In this document: one piece after another, positions 41,601 through 52,143 of the stretch | Numbering within the stretch: position 1 is the stretch's first letter | Layout: the number at the start of each line of letters is the position of its first letter | Assembly: GCA_012729495.1 (NCBI GenBank) | Contig: JAAYCZ010000018.1 | Coordinates: forward strand, 1 to 64,000 | Origin: Syntrophomonadaceae bacterium | Lineage (GTDB): Bacteria; Bacillota; Syntrophomonadia; Syntrophomonadales; Syntrophomonadaceae | Direction: 5' to 3' | Length of the DNA stretch: 64,000 bases | Notes under the pieces: model-generated | Told to the model about the DNA's origin: nothing | The model's input: the letters and a program-made list of their open reading frames with translations, nothing else | The model's database searches: none | Made by a program: the position numbers and the translations under genes

Positions 41601-42128
41601 TTATTCTTCCATACCTTTGAATTTCAGGAAATAGTCGACTCCAGAGATGACGGTAATCGCCAGAGCTATGTAAATCGCCCATATGCCGACGATATGCAGC
41701 GGGGGGTAGAGACTCTCCAAAATGATGATGATGACCGCTAAAATCTGGGATATGGTTTTAAATTTGCCTAATTTGCTGGCCGGAATGATGATGCCTTCTT
41801 CAGCTTTTACTGATCTGAGACCTGATACGGCAAACTCCCGGCCCAGAATCACGATGGCGATCCAGCCTTGCAATCTACCCAGTTCCACCAGGCAGATCAG
41901 GGCTGCGGTTATCAGCAGTTTATCGGCAATAGGATCAAGGATGATACCCAATTTGGTTACCTGTTTGTATTTGCGGGCCAGATACCCGTCCAGACTGTCG
42001 GTCAATGCCGCTGCTATAAATATAAGTGCGGCCAGCAAATCTCCGTAAGGTATATGCAATACCAAAACCACCACAAAAACCGGCACCAGAAATATTCTCA
42101 GGAGAGTCAGGCTATTTGGAATATTCAT
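41601..42128 (-). CDS. pgsA: CDP-diacylglycerol-glycerol-3-phosphate 3-phosphatidyltransferase (start refined to MNIPNSLTLLR)
   Basis: MNIPNSLTLLRIFLVP; CDP-alcohol motif DSLDGYLARKYKQVTKLGIILDPIADK. Confidence 0.96.
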   Translation of the reverse strand: MNIPNSLTLLRIFLVPVFVVVLVLHIPYGDLLAALIFIAAALTDSLDGYLARKYKQVTKLGIILDPIADKLLITAALICLVELGRLQGWIAIVILGREFAVSGLRSVKAEEGIIIPASKLGKFKTISQILAVIIIILESLYPPLHIVGIWAIYIALAITVISGVDYFLKFKGMEE

Positions 42129-43470
42129 CCGCAATTTCTCCAATCATGTCATAATTACGTATCGCTTTTAAATCTACTTTTACAAATTCACCCCGGGGCA
42201 ACTTCCGTTCGCTCTTGATCATGGTAACGCCGTCGACTGCAGGAGCCTGAAAATAACCCCGGCCCAGGTAAAGGTTTTGCGAAGGCTGTGATGATATAAG
42301 TATCTCATAATTTTTCTGTAAGCGCTTTTTATTTTTTTTACGGCTGATATTTTTTTGCAGTTTCATGATCGCTGCCAATCTTTCCTGCTTTATTTCCTCC
42401 GGGATTTGATTGGGCATGGCGAAAGCTGGCGTACCTTCTTCCGGGGTGAAAGCAAAAGCACCCAGCCAGTCAAACTCTGTTTCCCCAATATAATCATAGA
42501 GTATCTTGAAATCATCCTCACTTTCACCGGGAAATCCGAGCATAACCGTAGTTCTTAAGACAATCCCGTCAATAGCTACCCGCAGCGTTGGTATAAGGCG
42601 GCGCAGGTCTGCCGCCGAATGTCTGCGATGCATAGCTTTTAACATTTTATCGGCAGCATGCTGGATCGGTATGTCAAGATAAGGAATGACTTTATCTAAA
42701 GTGCCAATGGCATCAATAATATTCTGATCAATATGGGCGGGGTGCAGGTAGAGCAGGCGGATCCAGTGCAGACCGTCGACTTGGGCAAGCTGCTGCAGAA
42801 GTTCGCTCAGGTGTGTATTATTATTTAAATCCTGTCCGTATACCGCCGTATCCTGACCAATCAGCACCAGTTCCTTAATACCTTTGCCTGCCAGTTCCCT
42901 GGCTTCACTGACCAATTCAGCCTGAGCCCGGGAGCGCAATCCGCCCCGGATGGCAGGTATTGCACAAAAACTGCAGCGATTGTTGCAGCCCTCGGTTATT
43001 TTCAGATAGGCACTGCCGGGAGGTGTCGTCAATACCCGCGGGCCTTTTTCAATAAATGTCTGTGGCGGCGGGCTGACTGCTGCAAGTCTTGTGCCGCTGA
43101 TTATGCTGTGCAGGTGCTTGTCAATCTCGGGAAAAGAAGAGATACCGACCAATCCATCCAATTCAGGCAGTTCGTCCAGCAATTCCTGGCCATAACGCTG
43201 CGCCAGACAGCCCGTTGCAACCAGAAACTGCAACTGACCCCGTTCTTTCAGCTGACCGGTGGCAATAATGGTATTGACCGACTCCTGACGGGCATCTTCG
43301 ATAAAACCGCAGGTATTGATGATTACTATATCCGCTCTGTCAATATTGGAAACAATTTTATAGCCTTTATTTTTTAACCGGGCAATCATTATTTCACTGT
43401 CAACCTGATTTTTAGCGCAGCCCAGACTAATAAAACCAACCCGGTAATCACTATTTTTAATATTTGTCAC
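42112..43470 (-). CDS. rimO: Ribosomal protein S12 methylthiotransferase (likely GTG start at 43470)
   Basis: VGFISLGCAKNQVDSE, EGCNNRCSFCAIPAIRGGLRSR, TRAM-like C-terminus. Confidence 0.95.
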   Translation of the reverse strand: MTNIKNSDYRVGFISLGCAKNQVDSEIMIARLKNKGYKIVSNIDRADIVIINTCGFIEDARQESVNTIIATGQLKERGQLQFLVATGCLAQRYGQELLDELPELDGLVGISSFPEIDKHLHSIISGTRLAAVSPPPQTFIEKGPRVLTTPPGSAYLKITEGCNNRCSFCAIPAIRGGLRSRAQAELVSEARELAGKGIKELVLIGQDTAVYGQDLNNNTHLSELLQQLAQVDGLHWIRLLYLHPAHIDQNIIDAIGTLDKVIPYLDIPIQHAADKMLKAMHRRHSAADLRRLIPTLRVAIDGIVLRTTVMLGFPGESEDDFKILYDYIGETEFDWLGAFAFTPEEGTPAFAMPNQIPEEIKQERLAAIMKLQKNISRKKNKKRLQKNYEILISSQPSQNLYLGRGYFQAPAVDGVTMIKSERKLPRGEFVKVDLKAIRNYDMIGEIADEYSK

Positions 43471-44182
43471 TCTTTTTAAATTCCTTTTCTGCCACTTGTC
43501 CTCTTTCACCTAGGGAAGCTATGAGCTTGTCATTAATTTTAATATCAACTGCGCCGGCATTGCCAAGTTTTATATAAATACTTTCGTTAGCCGTAAATAT
43601 CTGTTCCTGACCGTCATTAAGCGTAGCTTCAAGCTGGTTCTGCCCATCTGCTATAACCCTTACCCAGCATTGCATGTCAGGTTTGACCTTGAGCTGCAGT
43701 TTTAAGGTTTCAGTTTCAGGCTTGCCCGGCTGAATCGGAACAGTAGGAGGCTTGTTATCGGCTATCGGTGGTGGCGGAGACGGACTTTTTATTCTATCAC
43801 TCAGATAACCGACAAAAAGGTTGCCTGCCCAGATGGCCAGCAATAAAAATAAAACCGCAGCAGCAATATTCCGGTAAGGCAGACGGGGTAAATCCAAGGA
43901 CTTTTTCTTTTTAACCGGCCGGTCTGCAGTAACTTCCGCAAGTGCTTCGGGATAAGCCAGTTGCTTGAATTCCCTGACCAGAGCGTCACCGTCAAGATTA
44001 AGCAATTGGGCATAACGCTTGACAAAACCTGCCGCATAGACCTGGGGAGGCAGAATAGAAAAATTTTCTTTTTCCAGGGCTTCGATATAAAGTTTGCGTA
44101 TCTTGGTCTCGGCTTCCACTTCTTCCAGCGTGATGCCATAACTTTCACGGGTTTCACGTAGTTTTGCTCCAAATCCGCTCAA
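43457..44182 (-). CDS. rodZ: RodZ-like HTH membrane protein
   Basis: N-terminal HTH (GAKLRETRESYGITLEEVEAETKIRKLYIEALE), one TM helix, C-terminal beta domain (RodZ/DUF4115 type). Confidence 0.88.
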   Translation of the reverse strand: MSGFGAKLRETRESYGITLEEVEAETKIRKLYIEALEKENFSILPPQVYAAGFVKRYAQLLNLDGDALVREFKQLAYPEALAEVTADRPVKKKKSLDLPRLPYRNIAAAVLFLLLAIWAGNLFVGYLSDRIKSPSPPPPIADNKPPTVPIQPGKPETETLKLQLKVKPDMQCWVRVIADGQNQLEATLNDGQEQIFTANESIYIKLGNAGAVDIKINDKLIASLGERGQVAEKEFKKSDKY

Positions 44183-44260
44183 TATTATTCACCTCTAGTC
44201 TTAAACATATAGTATAACATCGATAATGAATAAATTGGAGTTTAATTATTATTAAGTAAA

Positions 44261-45220
44261 TCAAGGTTCGTTTTTCGAAGCTTGGGCAGTGGCTATTCTG
44301 ATCGCCTGTCGCATTGGATATCCCGCTGCCAGACCATAAACCAGTCCCGCCAGGAATAAATGCAGCTCATTTTTACTGTCAAAACTTTGATTGGGAGGCA
44401 GGGTGAAATCCTGGATACCATTTTTGCTAAACCATAAAATCATGGAATTCCCATCGGTCATGAGCAAGTTTTCTACGCCTGCCTGTACCATTTCCAGGCC
44501 TATTTGCTGCCGCTGCTCGAGTTTCTGAAAATTAGTAACGCCCAGTACCAGCAAATGATATTGCTGCAGATATTCCGGTAAATCGCCGTCCCAATAATTG
44601 CATGTACAGGTTACCGGAGAATTTTCATCGCGGAAAAATGATTTATTGGCCAGCATTTTTTGAAATTGGCCATCAATCAGCAGCCATTCACAGTTTTGCA
44701 TCAGCCATTCACGACTCTCAATATCACGGCTTATTTTTTCATCCGCCATGGTTTCTGAATAGCGCAAAATATTATCAACATATACCTTTCGTGCGGTTCT
44801 GTATTGTTCGGATCTGATTACATTACTCACATCTACTTCCTGATTTTTTAAGCGGTTGAGGATTTGAGCACCCAGCTCATCGGCGCCCAGTACCGTCAGC
44901 AGTTTCGTTGCCAGGCCGAGTTTTACCAGCGCCTGACTTGCTTCCAGGGCAAATCCGGAGATTTCAGTATCGATCCGGCAATCATTATTATTATTGCTGA
45001 TATTTATGCGCAGCAGTATTTCTCCGGCTACAACCGCAGAGACTTTTTTATTGAATACATAGCCTTTGCCCAGAATGACGCCTTTTTTCATCAAATTAGA
45101 AATATGTACAGCTACTGAAGAACGGCTGATTCCGAAGCGGGCCGCCAGATCTTCCTGGGATGCAAGCGGATCCTGGGTCAGTACTTCAACTATTTCCTGC
45201 TCTCTTGAGGTAAGTTTCAT
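44261..45220 (-). CDS. HTH-PfkB (ribokinase-like) fusion with lost catalytic motif; putative sugar/nucleoside-sensing regulator
   Basis: N-terminal wHTH (TQDPLASQEDLAARFGISRSSVAVHISNLMKKGVI) plus PfkB fold; DTxGAGD replaced by DSKNELH. Confidence 0.82.
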   Translation of the reverse strand: MKLTSREQEIVEVLTQDPLASQEDLAARFGISRSSVAVHISNLMKKGVILGKGYVFNKKVSAVVAGEILLRINISNNNNDCRIDTEISGFALEASQALVKLGLATKLLTVLGADELGAQILNRLKNQEVDVSNVIRSEQYRTARKVYVDNILRYSETMADEKISRDIESREWLMQNCEWLLIDGQFQKMLANKSFFRDENSPVTCTCNYWDGDLPEYLQQYHLLVLGVTNFQKLEQRQQIGLEMVQAGVENLLMTDGNSMILWFSKNGIQDFTLPPNQSFDSKNELHLFLAGLVYGLAAGYPMRQAIRIATAQASKNEP

Positions 45221-45264
45221 AAATATACTTCCCCCGCTACATTACTTTATTATAGTGTAACATA

Positions 45265-47547
45265 TTAAAAATATCTGGACTCCGGGTTTAATTTATCGAG
45301 TTGTTCCTGGTCGATTAAAATTTCTCGTTTTTTATTATTGTCTATCTCTGAGACAATTCCTCTTTCCTCCATGCAGTCCACCAGCCGGGCGGCACGGGCA
45401 TAACCGATCTTCAGCTTGCGTTGCAATAAGGAAACTGATGCTTTTTTGCTGTCTACAAATACCTGCACTGCTTCCCAGAACATCTCGTCATCTGCTTCCA
45501 GATCCATTTCTTCCAATTTAAATTCCAGCTCATTGCTGCTTTCCGCTTCACCACCGGGCAATTGCTCTTTGATAAACATAACCGTATTTTCGATGTCGGA
45601 ATCGGAAACAAATGCCCCCTGTAAACGATACGGTTTGATGGCACCCACCGGGAAAAAGAGCATGTCGCCTTTGCCCAGCAGTTTTTCCGCTCCGCCCATA
45701 TCGAGAATGGTACGGGAATCAGCCTGCGATGAAACGGCAAAAGCAATTCTTGAGGGAATATTGGCTTTTATAATCCCGGTGACGACATCCACTGATGGCC
45801 GCTGGGTGGCAACAATCAGGTGAATGCCGGCGGCGCGGGCCATTTGCGCCAGTCTGCAGATGGAATCCTCCACCTCCACCGGGGAAACCATCATCAGGTC
45901 GGCCAGTTCATCGATTATGATAACGATAAAAGGCATCTTTTCAGTAGCATTCTGATTGTAACGATAAATGTCACGGACCCCTTTTTCAGCAAATGATTTG
46001 TAGCGTTTGTCCATCTCGGTCGTCATCCAGCGCAGAATGACGGCCGCCTTTTTGGGATCGGTAACGACCGGGGTCAGCAGATGCGGAATCCCGTTATAAA
46101 CCGTCAATTCAACCATTTTAGGATCTATGAATACCAGTTTTAGTTCATCCGGGGTGACATTGTGCAGTATACTCATGATAATGCTGTTCAGGCATACACT
46201 TTTGCCTGAACCGGTGGACCCGGCGATCAGCAGATGAGGCATATCACTTAGTTTGGCAACGACGGAATTACCGGCAATATCTTCGCCCAGGGCGATCGCC
46301 AGGGGGCTGCTAAGATTACGGAAGGCAGGTGAACTTAATATACTGCGCAGACCAACGCTGCTTATTTTGGCATTGGGGACCTCGATACCGATGGCAGATT
46401 TACCGGGAATAGGAGCTTCAATGCGGATCCCCGGTGCGGCCAGATTGAGCTGCAAGTCATCTGTAAGACTGATAATCCGGCTGATTTTCACCCCGGGGGC
46501 AGGCGTCAATTCATAACGGGTCACAGCCGGGCCGCAGCTGACTTGATTCACCTTGACCGAAACCCCGAAACTGTTAAAGGTGTCTTCCAGGATGGCAATG
46601 CTATCCTTGATATTCTTTTTATCGATGACCCGGTTGGTATTGATTTCATGCAGCATCTCCACCGGCGGTTTCATATATTCAAAAGGTTCGTCCTGACCCA
46701 AAAAGACGATTTCCGGCCCTTCTTTCGGCCCGGCTGTTTTACGGCTGTTGCCGACCAGTTTCAAGGAAACAGGATTTTCCGGGTTCTGCACTTCCGGTTC
46801 AATTTCCTGCTGTTCAATAGTTGCAGAAGCATTGTCAATGATAAGTGCATCGAGTTTCTTAACCGCCCTTGGTTCTGTGGCTGCCGTTGCTGCTATCGGC
46901 TCGTTTTCTTCATAAAACATGATTTTGTTGAGGCCCGCCCCCAGCAGTTTCAGCCATTGCCAAACCGCTGCTGCAATATCGGCAACAGGTTTCTCCAGCA
47001 TCATAACGATAGCCAGGAGCGCCAACAGGAGCAACATTATGGTTGATCCCAGTTGTCCCAGCAGACGCAGCAAAATATAGGCCAGACCGCCGCCGATTAC
47101 TCCGCCGCCCATTCCCTTTAATCCCGCTTCCCAGGTACTTATCCCCTGGGGAACGTCATGGATACTAATGGCCGCTAGGATGGAAAGGGCCATGATGGTT
47201 AAACCCCACATGCGGATGGACCACATCTTTTTGGTGATACCGATATGTATTGACCAGCAGAGCAGATAAAACGATACCAGCAACGCCGCCGTTCCGAACA
47301 TGAGTTGCAGCGATTTGGCCAGTTGCGTCCCCAGTAACCCGATAAATTGCTGATCTTCGGGACTGCCGTGGAAATTCCGCAGACTGATAAAGATAAAAAC
47401 CGCCAACATGAAGAATACAGCTGAAGCCGCTTCTTCCCGGAATCTCCATCCCTTGTCGTTGGCTGCCGGGTTTTTGACTTTGGATGTTTTACGATCAGGC
47501 AAAGGGGAACGTTTTTTGGGGGAACTGTTTTTTTTCGCCTGCGCCAT
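45265..47547 (-). CDS. spoIIIE: FtsK/SpoIIIE DNA translocase
   Basis: 4-TM N-terminus, AGSTGSGKSVCLNSIIMSIL, IIDELADLMM, C-terminal gamma winged helix. Confidence 0.95.
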   Translation of the reverse strand: MAQAKKNSSPKKRSPLPDRKTSKVKNPAANDKGWRFREEAASAVFFMLAVFIFISLRNFHGSPEDQQFIGLLGTQLAKSLQLMFGTAALLVSFYLLCWSIHIGITKKMWSIRMWGLTIMALSILAAISIHDVPQGISTWEAGLKGMGGGVIGGGLAYILLRLLGQLGSTIMLLLLALLAIVMMLEKPVADIAAAVWQWLKLLGAGLNKIMFYEENEPIAATAATEPRAVKKLDALIIDNASATIEQQEIEPEVQNPENPVSLKLVGNSRKTAGPKEGPEIVFLGQDEPFEYMKPPVEMLHEINTNRVIDKKNIKDSIAILEDTFNSFGVSVKVNQVSCGPAVTRYELTPAPGVKISRIISLTDDLQLNLAAPGIRIEAPIPGKSAIGIEVPNAKISSVGLRSILSSPAFRNLSSPLAIALGEDIAGNSVVAKLSDMPHLLIAGSTGSGKSVCLNSIIMSILHNVTPDELKLVFIDPKMVELTVYNGIPHLLTPVVTDPKKAAVILRWMTTEMDKRYKSFAEKGVRDIYRYNQNATEKMPFIVIIIDELADLMMVSPVEVEDSICRLAQMARAAGIHLIVATQRPSVDVVTGIIKANIPSRIAFAVSSQADSRTILDMGGAEKLLGKGDMLFFPVGAIKPYRLQGAFVSDSDIENTVMFIKEQLPGGEAESSNELEFKLEEMDLEADDEMFWEAVQVFVDSKKASVSLLQRKLKIGYARAARLVDCMEERGIVSEIDNNKKREILIDQEQLDKLNPESRYF

Positions 47548-47990
47548 TTATTAATTCACCCTCCCCACAAAAGTATTACATAATTTACCATTTATTGTTC
47601 GTCTGTACAACTGTTTATTCCTGCCCGGAAAAATATTTTTTCAAATCAGCGGCTATTTTTCCGGTGTATTTCTCCAACCAACTTCAATCTTTATCCGTAT
47701 TTTTAAGCCTATTAATATTAATAAATGATCCTGGCCCGTCGATGATTGGCCATAATCAGCTTTTAATCTCGGATACTTTTCCGGCCAAAACGGAAAACCC
47801 GTTTTGTCGCTATTTAACAAACTCTATTTGAAGGAAACCTGGTTTGTCAATTTAGACCAAAACGAGTTTTGAGCTATATTTTTCATGATTATATGCTGAT
47901 ATGCGGGCATAACTTCTTCTCCCCGGTCTTGATATAGCTATCCCCATCTTAACGTTGATGTTGTCAGAGTGTCAAGCAAGCCGTTTCCGT

Positions 47991-48212
47991 TCAGCTCTCC
48001 GGGGTATAGGAAATATTCAGTATGCGGCCGGGCTGAAGATCTGCATGCATATAATCCATCGGGTCAGTGCTGACGATGCTGGCAACACGAGCCTGTTGGT
48101 TATCAATGATCTCCAGTTGCAGCAGCCCTCCGGAGGGAAGGCTAACCGTGTGCAGCTGGTTGGCTTTCATCTCCGGCAACAAGTCCATGGGATCGGCGGT
48201 GTAAAATATCAT
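47991..48212 (-). CDS. ylzJ: YlzJ-like family protein
   Basis: [12 protein letters not shown]; downstream of tepA as in Bacillus. Confidence 0.85.
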   Translation of the reverse strand: MIFYTADPMDLLPEMKANQLHTVSLPSGGLLQLEIIDNQQARVASIVSTDPMDYMHADLQPGRILNISYTPES

Positions 48213-48940
48213 TGCAGCAAACCTCCTGCCTTAAATGAATTCAGCTTGCGCAGCGCATCCTGCAGTCCCCCCAGTTCGTCAATAAGTCCGCATTCCACGG
48301 CATCCCTGCCCACCAGAACCGTACCGATATCCCGGGCCAGATCCCCGGTTTTGAACATTAATTCCCGGAAACGTTGCTCGGTAATATGAGAATTGCTGAC
48401 CACAAAATTTACGACTCGATCTTGCATTTTATCAAGATACTCATATGTTTGCGGAACACCTATGACCAGACCGGTCAGCCGGATGGGATGAATCGTCATC
48501 GTTGCGGTAGGGGCTATATAGGTGTAGTTGGTGCTGACGGCTATGGCAGCGCCGATGGAATGTCCTCCTCCCATAACAATAGATACGGTGGGCTTGGACA
48601 AGCTGGCAATCATCTCCGCCAGGGCAAGTCCCGCTTCCACATCCCCGCCCACCGTATTAAGCACCACCAGCAATCCCTTTATATTGGGATTTTCCTCCAC
48701 TGCTACCAGCTGCGGAATAACGTGTTCGTAGCGGGTGGTCTTGTTTTGCGGCGGCAAGACCATATGTCCTTCCACCTGGCCGGCAATCGTCAGGCAATGT
48801 ATGTCAGTTTTAAAATTGGGGATTTCAATTTGCCCCAGTTCCTTTAGATTCTGCAGTTTTTGTTGCTCCTGGCCTTCCTGGGGTTCAGTTGCAATATCAG
48901 GATCAGCGGGTAATTCTGTCACAGCCAAAACTCCTTTCAT
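48209..48940 (-). CDS. tepA: ClpP-family serine protease TepA (translocation-enhancing protein)
   Basis: [42 protein letters not shown]; position next to ylzJ/spoIIIE. Confidence 0.93.
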   Translation of the reverse strand: MKGVLAVTELPADPDIATEPQEGQEQQKLQNLKELGQIEIPNFKTDIHCLTIAGQVEGHMVLPPQNKTTRYEHVIPQLVAVEENPNIKGLLVVLNTVGGDVEAGLALAEMIASLSKPTVSIVMGGGHSIGAAIAVSTNYTYIAPTATMTIHPIRLTGLVIGVPQTYEYLDKMQDRVVNFVVSNSHITEQRFRELMFKTGDLARDIGTVLVGRDAVECGLIDELGGLQDALRKLNSFKAGGLLQ

Positions 48941-49002
48941 TTATGATTAGTCCTGAACTTAGATTTGCCAGCGGCTGATTAAAAAATACGTCTGCAGACA
49001 AA

Positions 49003-49049
49003 AAAGAAGCTGTCCGAATCCGAGCTAAGGATTCAAGCACAGCTTCTTT
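49003..49049 (-). terminator. Rho-independent terminator after acyl-CoA synthetase gene
   Basis: aaagaagctgt ... acagcttcttt with inner gaatccgagctaaggattc stem. Confidence 0.85.
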
Positions 49050-49063
49050 AGAAGAACCAGTGT

Positions 49064-50680
49064 TTATTCTTGCGCCAGTTCCATTTGGCGAAGTTCTTTT
49101 TTCAGAATTTTTCCGCTGGAGTTGCGGGGGATGTTATTGGTAATATCAATAACTTCCGGAATCTTGTAGCGGGCGATTTTATCCTTAAGGAAATCCATGA
49201 TTTCCTCTGCACTAAGGTTTTGCTCCGGCCGAGGAATGATATAGGCTTTGACTCTTTCACCCAGAGCCGGATCAGGGATGCCAATGACGGCCACCTCGGA
49301 AACTTTGGGGTGGGCTTCGATGACGATTTCTATTTCCCGGGGATAAATGTTTTCCCCGCCGCGATTAATCATATCTTTTTTCCGGTCAACGATATAAAAA
49401 TAACCTTCTTCATCCATGTAACCAATGTCGCCGGTATGTAGCCAGCCGTCTTTCAGGGTCTCGGCCGTGGCTTCAGGCTGGTTCAGGTAAGCCAGCAGGT
49501 TGGCTTCCCCGCGCATGCAGATCTCTCCTTTTTCTCCCGGGGGAAGGATTTGATTGTTGTCATCCATAACCGCTACTTCCTGCTCAGGATAGTTCAATCC
49601 AACTGAGCCGGCCTTCTTTTTGCCCAACGGCGGATTAACCGTAGATACCCCGGTTACTTCTGTAAGCCCATAGCCTTCTAATATATCAACATTAAATTTA
49701 TCCTTGAATCCGCGGATGAGTTCTACCGGCAGCGGCGCGGCACCGGAAAATGCATACCGAAGCTTGAGCTTATCGCGGTCGATGATTTTCGGATCCGCGG
49801 CATTGAAAATATAGTTAAACATTGCCGGTACGCCAAATACTACATTAACCCCGTACTGCATGACCGCCGGCCAGAAATCAAGCGGTGAAAAATTTTTCCT
49901 GATGCAGACCGTATGACCGCCATAGATGAGGGGATAAGTCCAGACACAAAGCGGATTGGTGTGAAACATGGGCAAAATAATCATCATGATATCCCGGCCG
50001 TGAAACAGCTGGATACGGTTCATATCGCGGCAAACAGAGAGCTGGGCCCGGTTGGGCAGAAGAATCCCTTTGGGTACACCGGTAGTACCGGAAGAATATA
50101 AAAGCAGGAATGGATCCTCCGGCATTTGCGGCACCAGGGTTTCGATTTCAGGATATGAGGCCAGAATTTCTTCCAGCTTGCAGACCGCAATCTGGCTGTC
50201 ATGGGGTACGCCGGTGGCGACTTCCACCACAATTGGTTTATGCCCGGCCAGCTCATAGCCGGCAGCAAAATCCTTCATAAATTCACTGCCTACAAAGGCA
50301 ACTTTGGGCTTGGAATCGTTTAGTACATAGGCAATTTCCGGGCCTTTCAGCATATAGTTGATAGCTCCGGCCACCGCCCCCAGCTTCTGGGCCCCAAACA
50401 TAGTATAATAAATTTCAGGCGAGTTTAAGACCATGATCGATACGATATCGCCTTTTTGTACGCCGTTTTCCTTGAGATAATTGGCTACCTGGTTGGAGCG
50501 CTGGTTGGTCTGGGCATAGGTAATCACCTGATCATAAAATAACACATGCGTAGCGGCAGGGTCTTCCTGCACCCGCGTATAAATCATCTCCGCTATACTA
50601 TTAAAATTCAGCTGCCTGCCTTGCAGATAGGGCAGCTCCTCCAGTCTGGCAATGGGAAATTCCAATCTTTTTCCACTCAA
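49064..50680 (-). CDS. Acyl-CoA synthetase (AMP-forming)
   Basis: LLYSSGTTGVPKGILL, GYGLTEVTGVSTVNPP, YFYIVDRKKDMINRGGENIYPREIE. Confidence 0.93.
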   Translation of the reverse strand: MSGKRLEFPIARLEELPYLQGRQLNFNSIAEMIYTRVQEDPAATHVLFYDQVITYAQTNQRSNQVANYLKENGVQKGDIVSIMVLNSPEIYYTMFGAQKLGAVAGAINYMLKGPEIAYVLNDSKPKVAFVGSEFMKDFAAGYELAGHKPIVVEVATGVPHDSQIAVCKLEEILASYPEIETLVPQMPEDPFLLLYSSGTTGVPKGILLPNRAQLSVCRDMNRIQLFHGRDIMMIILPMFHTNPLCVWTYPLIYGGHTVCIRKNFSPLDFWPAVMQYGVNVVFGVPAMFNYIFNAADPKIIDRDKLKLRYAFSGAAPLPVELIRGFKDKFNVDILEGYGLTEVTGVSTVNPPLGKKKAGSVGLNYPEQEVAVMDDNNQILPPGEKGEICMRGEANLLAYLNQPEATAETLKDGWLHTGDIGYMDEEGYFYIVDRKKDMINRGGENIYPREIEIVIEAHPKVSEVAVIGIPDPALGERVKAYIIPRPEQNLSAEEIMDFLKDKIARYKIPEVIDITNNIPRNSSGKILKKELRQMELAQE

Positions 50681-50724
50681 TTGACTGCCTCCTTTGCGGT
50701 TTTATTGCCTCCTCAAGCAAAAGG

Positions 50725-50740
50725 CCGGTAATATTACCGG
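50725..50740. terminator. Perfect 16-bp palindrome, possible terminator between MBL and acyl-CoA synthetase genes
   Basis: ccggtaatattaccgg; minus strand followed by CCTTTTG. Confidence 0.45.
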
Positions 50741-50751
50741 GAAGGTGGTTT

Positions 50752-51555
50752 TTACTTTTCAGGAAATACTCTACCCATCAAGGCCGGATCATGGCCGGGG
50801 AGAATGTGTTTACGGCGACCGGCAATTTTTAAAACCCGCCAGACGCTTTCATACCAGTCAGTTAAATCGGTATGAATGCCGGGCGGATAAAAAGCATGGC
50901 CGGGTTGCGGAGTACAGGCAATTTTATTGCCGAACATATCAATTATTTCGTCTTTTTCCGGGTAGATATTATTATAGGTATAGAGCAGGTCACCGGCCAC
51001 CACATATTTTCCATCGCTGGTATTGACAACCACTGCCTGCTGTCCTTTGGTATGGCCGGGTACACAAATGACATTTACGCCCTCCGCTACTTCATAGCCG
51101 TCTTCTGCCAGCACCAAATCAAAGCTCTCCAATTGACCGAGTATTTCGGTCATATAGACGCCACGCTGAATCGGCAGCGGTGCTTGGGCGTATTCCCATT
51201 CTTTTTTCTGCAGGATAAACTGGGCCTGGGGAAACAGATTTATATTGGCGGCATGATCAAAATGCAGATGGGTAATGATAACAATATCAATATCATCGGG
51301 CTTGAGTCCTATATCTGCCAGCGCCTCAATCATGCCTTGGGTACCGGCATTAAACAAGGGAAAACCATGAAAGGTTCCATCTTCTCCAGCGCTTACTACC
51401 CCTGTATCAATCAGGATTTTTTGGGGCCCGCCCTCCAGATAGAAAGCCAGCACTGGAACCACCACCGGGGTCATCATATCCACCATATGGGTGGCCACAC
51501 CTTTGACGGCACCAATTTTCGCGACTACCAATGGACGAATCTTATATTCTGCCAA
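50752..51555 (-). CDS. Metallo-beta-lactamase fold hydrolase, N-acyl homoserine lactonase-like family
   Basis: ITHLHFDHAANINLF (HxHxDH), CVPGHTKGQQAVVV, VAGDLLY, LPGHDP. Confidence 0.88.
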   Translation of the reverse strand: MAEYKIRPLVVAKIGAVKGVATHMVDMMTPVVVPVLAFYLEGGPQKILIDTGVVSAGEDGTFHGFPLFNAGTQGMIEALADIGLKPDDIDIVIITHLHFDHAANINLFPQAQFILQKKEWEYAQAPLPIQRGVYMTEILGQLESFDLVLAEDGYEVAEGVNVICVPGHTKGQQAVVVNTSDGKYVVAGDLLYTYNNIYPEKDEIIDMFGNKIACTPQPGHAFYPPGIHTDLTDWYESVWRVLKIAGRRKHILPGHDPALMGRVFPEK

Positions 51556-51737
51556 GCGAATCCCTCCCCGTAATTATGTTGGACAAATAAAAATAGTTCC
51601 TGCCAATAGCCCCTATCACCCCCCAATGTAATAACTGCAAAGGAATTTCGAAGCCACTGAAAAAGTCTCTTAAATGTGTCATGCTGACGTCGCTACATCT
51701 CATAACCGGATAAATGTATTAATATGGTTTTGTTGAT

Positions 51738-51849
51738 GAGACCCACCAGGCTCAGGGTGCTATGCTTGCCTTCTGATCGTTTACGGCACTAGATGCCAGA
51801 TGGCATCGTCGCTTCGTCGCCTTCGGCTTATCAGGATGACAAAACATGT
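51738..51849. repeat. Intergenic repeat, copy 1 (inverted relative to 59424-59538)
   Basis: gagacccacc...gatgccagatggcatcgtcgcttcgtcgccttcggcttatcaggatgacaaaacatgt; near-identical reverse complement at 59424. Confidence 0.85.
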
Positions 51850-52060
51850 ACCGTATTCCATATATTTCATTGTATTATGATTATATAAAAGCAGTCCATA
51901 TATTTAGTAAATTTTCAAAATAATCAAATCGACGAGGTTGTGTCAGGATCTATGACGAGTTCTAACAATGCAGCTCATTAATTCGGAGATAACAAAATTG
52001 ATGTAATTAATAATGATACATGCTTTCATAGATTATTGACGGTTGTTTTTTGTCCAAAAA

Positions 52061-52143
52061 AGCCCATATCACCTTAATAAGCTGAACCCTGTCAAATAAA
52101 CAATACTTCAAAGGGTAGCACAGCATAAAAATGTATATGGGCT
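52061..52143 (-). terminator. Branched terminator-like structure after rnj
   Basis: Minus strand AGCCCATAT ... GCTG..CCCT...AGGG..CAGC ... ATATGGGCTTTTTTGG. Confidence 0.55.

Noticed and set aside
47484-47831. 115-aa plus-strand ORF at spoIIIE 5' end
   Set aside because: Overlaps the spoIIIE start antisense and extends into an AT-rich gap; no SD or motif.
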